Assembly (NCBI GenBank): GCA_017459225.1
Contig: JAFUDL010000164.1
Location: 1-9,886, forward strand
Direction of reading: 5' to 3'
Length of the DNA: 9,886 nucleotides
Source: Kiritimatiellia bacterium
GTDB lineage: Bacteria; Verrucomicrobiota; Kiritimatiellia; RFP12; UBA1067
A program made the position numbers and the translations under genes. The notes under the pieces were generated by a model, which saw only the letters and a program-made list of their open reading frames with translations, had not been told where the DNA came from and made no database searches. Positions 6,966 through 9,886 of this stretch are shown here, in pieces (the first letter of the stretch is position 1; each line of letters starts with the position of its first letter).

Positions 6966-9886
6966 TCAGCGAACCAGGATCACGATTCCCATGAAACGCT
7001 CGAGGCGCAGGCCTTCAGCTTCGGGACAGATTTTGTAGCCATTGGCGCTGCTCTGCGCGTCGAGAACGAAATTCACGTTCGCGGGCTGCGACGGCCAAGT
7101 GACGACGTACGGGCTCTCGCTCTTCCTTATCGCGTTGAGGTCGGTCTTTCCCGCGAGGTTTACATTAATGATGGACGGCTCCTCCGCCGTACCGGACTGG
7201 AAGGTCATGTCGCCGACCACGGCGCTTGCAACGTAGGCTGTCGTATTCGCGACCGCGTTCGTGAGGTCGAACGATCCCGTAATCGCGCTCAGGTCGAGCG
7301 TCGAGCCGTTGCGCATGTTGATCGGCAGGTGGCACGGCCCGGCAAGGTATCTCCCGTACACCAGAAGGTGGGAGACGACCTGATTCTTCTGCCAGAGCGT
7401 CCCTTCGTAAACAAGCCCCTTGACGTCGGCGTTGCCTTTCAGCTTGAAGTAGGCGGGCGCATGCACCTCCACGTCCACGTTGGTCGGGCCGTAGCCGTTG
7501 AGCCACTCGTAGCAGCAATCTCCGCCGGAGAACACCCACTTGCCGTAGTCGTTCGAGCGGAATGCGCCAAGCCCGACATAGCTCGTGCCGTCAAACGTCA
7601 GCGTGTACCCGTTCATCGTGAACATCGCAGGCGTGGTGTCGGGACAGGCGAAATAGACGCTGTCCAGTTCAAGACGCGCATCGTCCCCCGAGACGACGAA
7701 CGTCGAGCCCAGGATCCTGATTGCCGTATTGTAGCCGCCGCCGCTTACATTCGTCTTGTTGCGGAACGTGCCCGCGAGGTCGTAGGCGTAGATGCAGGAC
7801 GACGTGCTGTAATGGCCCGCCATGTCATAAAGCGCGCCCGCGCAAATCTTCACGGATGCGTTCTTTGCCCCGAGCGGGAACTTGTTCGTGCCGAGCCTCA
7901 GCGTCCCGTCCGCAATCTCCGTCCCGCCCGTGTAGGTCTGGCTTTCGCGCGCGGCAATGAACGTTCCGTCGCCGTCCTTGACGAACTTGAGCGAGCCCGT
8001 GAACAAGATGGTCGCGTTCGTGTTCGTCGTCCCTTCCGTGACGTCCACATGCAGTTCGCCGCCGGCGACCGAAGAGGTAATCGTTCCTTTGCCTTCAAGC
8101 GATCCGTTCAGGTACAGCTCCTTACCATTGAGATCCACCGTCACGCCTTCGGGGACGCACAGCAAGGGAATCCCACGCCAATCGACGGAATCCGCCGCGA
8201 GCGTTGCGCTTCCTGCCTCGATGCGGAGGTACTGCCACGGAATCGTCGTCCCGGCGGGAACGTCCCGCACGCCGAGGGAGCTGCACACGATCACGCGCGT
8301 GAACTCGCAGGGCAGGATGTTCGGCAGGACTGTCCCGGCACTGTTGCGGCACTCCCAGTTGTCGGCGGAGCCGAGGCTCGTGCCATCACCCGCGCCAGTC
8401 CACGTCGCCGTCGCGGCGACGTTGTTGAGCTTTGCATAGACGATCTTTCCGTCGGCGGAGAGCGAAAGCTCGAAGCGGTTGTCCGTCACAGCGAAGTGCG
8501 TGAGTGCGTCCGTCTCGCCTTCGGGAAGCGCGATGCCGCCCGCAGTGAGCGCAACCTCGCCGATGCCGTCGTAGTTGGAGACGTCGAACGTGATCTTCGC
8601 ATCCGCGCCGAACGTGAGCGTCCCGCCCACGTTCACGGCGTAGAGCGGAACGGTGAGCTGAAGCCCCTCGCCGATCTCAAGTGCCTCAGGCGCAAAGCGC
8701 GAATCCGCCGTGGCCTTGAGGATGGCCGTGGATGGGCTTGCGCCGTCCGCCGTCATGACGAGCTTCTTCGGCGTGACGAAGGTGTCGTTGGTCAGCTCTA
8801 CGCCGTCCGCAAGCGTCATCGCCACTTCGACCTCCGTATCTTCGAGCGCGGGATAGATCGTGGTGCGCGTGGTGCTCGCCCACGCCTCGTTTGCGTCATC
8901 CCATTCCCGCACCGTCCACGAGGCAAGGCCGCCAGCCCACGAGCCGTTCGCCGACACCGTGCGCACGAGGTTCGTCGCATCGAACGGCGGCAGACACGGC
9001 ACGTTGTTCGCAAGCCACTGAACCTGCTCAGGAGAAACCGAGTGGTTGAAGATGGCGACCTCGTCAATGAACGTATTCGCACTGCCAGAGGTCGTTCTGG
9101 TCGAACCGTTTGCAGCGAATACCTGACCACCCACCGTAAACGATTTGAGCGCTTCGGCGGCAGACGGCGAAGAGACCGACAGATAGGACGCGTTTATTTG
9201 TCCGTCAAGATAGAAATCAAACCTGGAGGTATCCGCATTCCACACCATGCAGATGTTCTGCCAGGTGTTTTCTCCGAGTTTGATGTCGGCAGAAGAGTTG
9301 GAAGTACCGTACAAATAGACTCCCACAGGGTCGCTTGAATTCCACTCGAAACGCTCGTAGCGGTTTCCAAGGCGGAAAGACATGAAATCTCGCCAAAGAG
9401 GGCTAAGAGTCTTCGGAGCCTTGATCCAGAACGAGAGCGTCATGCCTGAGCCGAGCGTCGCGCCAAGACCGTCAACGGCCGACGCCCCATCCACACGGAA
9501 CGTGGCCTTGCTGTTCGTGTGAAACGCCCTGGCTGACCCAAACGCGCCAACGCTCACCCAGTTGGCGTAACTAGTCTCCCATTTGTACGCTACGTCAGTG
9601 CCGGTGCCGTAATTGGTGGGCTGAACGCCACCTGTAGAATCGTTACCCGTATCGAGAAGCCAGCAGATCGGCATGGCGCGGCCAGGACCGCTCGCGGGCT
9701 GAGCGGGGCGGTACTTCGCGAGCCACTTGACTTGCTCCGCGGTCACGGGGTAGTCGAACACGGCAAGTTCGTCGATGCCCGTGTTGGTGGCGGCATTCGA
9801 CTTTCGGTCTGCGCCGTTCAGAGCTCTCACCCACGAGCCGACGTGGATCTGCTGAAGGTCACCGGCCTGCCTGAGGTTGACATACC
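6966..9886 (-). CDS. Large LamG/PATR surface protein, 5' end outside window
   Basis: The frame is open from the right edge (first full codon at 9884) to a TGA at 6966-6968, giving 972 visible residues. The GTG at 9830 is internal: the reading frame continues upstream of it, so the true start is not in the window. Residues ~36-56 (DELAVFDYPVTAEQVKWLA) are the last strand and tail of one LamG/concanavalin-like jelly roll. Residues ~65-296 are a complete second one, with GMTLSFWIKAP, WQNICMVWN, FDFYLDGQI and FIDEVAIFNHSVSPEQVQWLA. Residues ~297-485 are a beta-rich stretch of unknown type. A WTGAGDGTS...DNW segment follows (~490-505), then a PATR core (QTYTGGTEIADGTL, ~637-665), a beta-rich region, and a C-terminal domain with NGSTLDLS ending in FMGIVILVR. 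It is homologous in its last ~330 residues to both modules of the downstream 1525-aa protein. LamG folds commonly bind glycans or proteins, so a surface attachment role is inferred. No catalytic residues or barrel are seen. Confidence 0.85.
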   Translation of the reverse strand, partial: YVNLRQAGDLQQIHVGSWVRALNGADRKSNAATNTGIDELAVFDYPVTAEQVKWLAKYRPAQPASGPGRAMPICWLLDTGNDSTGGVQPTNYGTGTDVAYKWETSYANWVSVGAFGSARAFHTNSKATFRVDGASAVDGLGATLGSGMTLSFWIKAPKTLSPLWRDFMSFRLGNRYERFEWNSSDPVGVYLYGTSNSSADIKLGENTWQNICMVWNADTSRFDFYLDGQINASYLSVSSPSAAEALKSFTVGGQVFAANGSTRTTSGSANTFIDEVAIFNHSVSPEQVQWLANNVPCLPPFDATNLVRTVSANGSWAGGLASWTVREWDDANEAWASTTRTTIYPALEDTEVEVAMTLADGVELTNDTFVTPKKLVMTADGASPSTAILKATADSRFAPEALEIGEGLQLTVPLYAVNVGGTLTFGADAKITFDVSNYDGIGEVALTAGGIALPEGETDALTHFAVTDNRFELSLSADGKIVYAKLNNVAATATWTGAGDGTSLGSADNWECRNSAGTVLPNILPCEFTRVIVCSSLGVRDVPAGTTIPWQYLRIEAGSATLAADSVDWRGIPLLCVPEGVTVDLNGKELYLNGSLEGKGTITSSVAGGELHVDVTEGTTNTNATILFTGSLKFVKDGDGTFIAARESQTYTGGTEIADGTLRLGTNKFPLGAKNASVKICAGALYDMAGHYSTSSCIYAYDLAGTFRNKTNVSGGGYNTAIRILGSTFVVSGDDARLELDSVYFACPDTTPAMFTMNGYTLTFDGTSYVGLGAFRSNDYGKWVFSGGDCCYEWLNGYGPTNVDVEVHAPAYFKLKGNADVKGLVYEGTLWQKNQVVSHLLVYGRYLAGPCHLPINMRNGSTLDLSAITGSFDLTNAVANTTAYVASAVVGDMTFQSGTAEEPSIINVNLAGKTDLNAIRKSESPYVVTWPSQPANVNFVLDAQSSANGYKICPEAEGLRLERFMGIVILVR

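Noticed and set aside
6648..9338. An 896-codon open frame on the plus strand opposite the LamG/PATR gene and the start of the 1525-aa gene
   Set aside because: It is antisense to well-supported secreted proteins with recognisable domains, its product is rich in Arg, His and Val with no motifs, and it crosses a gene boundary. Long antisense frames are common opposite GC-rich genes.
9828..9830. GTG at 9830 as the start codon of the LamG/PATR protein
   Set aside because: The frame stays open to the window edge. The residues before and after it belong to a LamG tail matching the second LamG domain, so it is internal. No signal peptide follows it.

Overview
The window is GC-rich, densely coded on the minus strand, and looks like a gut-type or anaerobic member of the PVC superphylum (Kiritimatiellae, Lentisphaerae or Verrucomicrobia). 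That placement is an inference. It rests on very large secreted proteins built from laminin-G-like and autotransporter-associated beta-strand (PATR) modules with no visible translocator barrel, next to a sugar operon that has a GntR-type regulator. No rRNA, tRNA, CRISPR array, integrase or transposase is visible.

Left part (1-2288), a pentose-use locus. A ribokinase gene (rbsK, 1061-1960, minus) is followed by a 10-helix inner-membrane sugar permease (1017 down past position 1, minus). A short period-8 tandem repeat separates them. rbsK has a readable sigma70-type promoter with a perfect inverted repeat between the -35 and -10 boxes, and its predicted transcript starts only a few bases before the ATG. 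The divergent gene is a remnant of a GntR-type winged-helix regulator. Its DNA-binding core is intact, but its start is out of frame and its effector domain is missing. Permease and kinase together would import ribose (or a similar sugar) and phosphorylate it. The regulator fragment and the operator look like the remains of the local control circuit.

Right part (2351-9886), a surface-protein cassette. Two very large minus-strand genes lie head to tail, 37 bases apart, and are probably cotranscribed. The upstream one (6966-9886) runs off the right edge; it carries the end of one LamG domain, a full LamG domain, a PATR module and a C-terminal beta-rich domain. The downstream one (2351-6928, 1525 aa) starts with a clear signal peptide. 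It then has four divergent copies of an unrecognised ~150-residue repeat and two copies of the same PATR/beta-rich module seen in its neighbour. Both proteins end in a near-identical hydrophobic tail closing in Val-Arg. They are best read as exported, repeat-built adhesion or glycan-contact proteins; no catalytic domain is visible.

The most unusual items are the four-fold FPG/GYG repeat, the shared Val-Arg C-terminal tail, the intragenic ~0.7 kb DNA duplication, and the near-leaderless ribokinase promoter whose operator sits beside a broken regulator. No complete new system can be claimed from this window alone.
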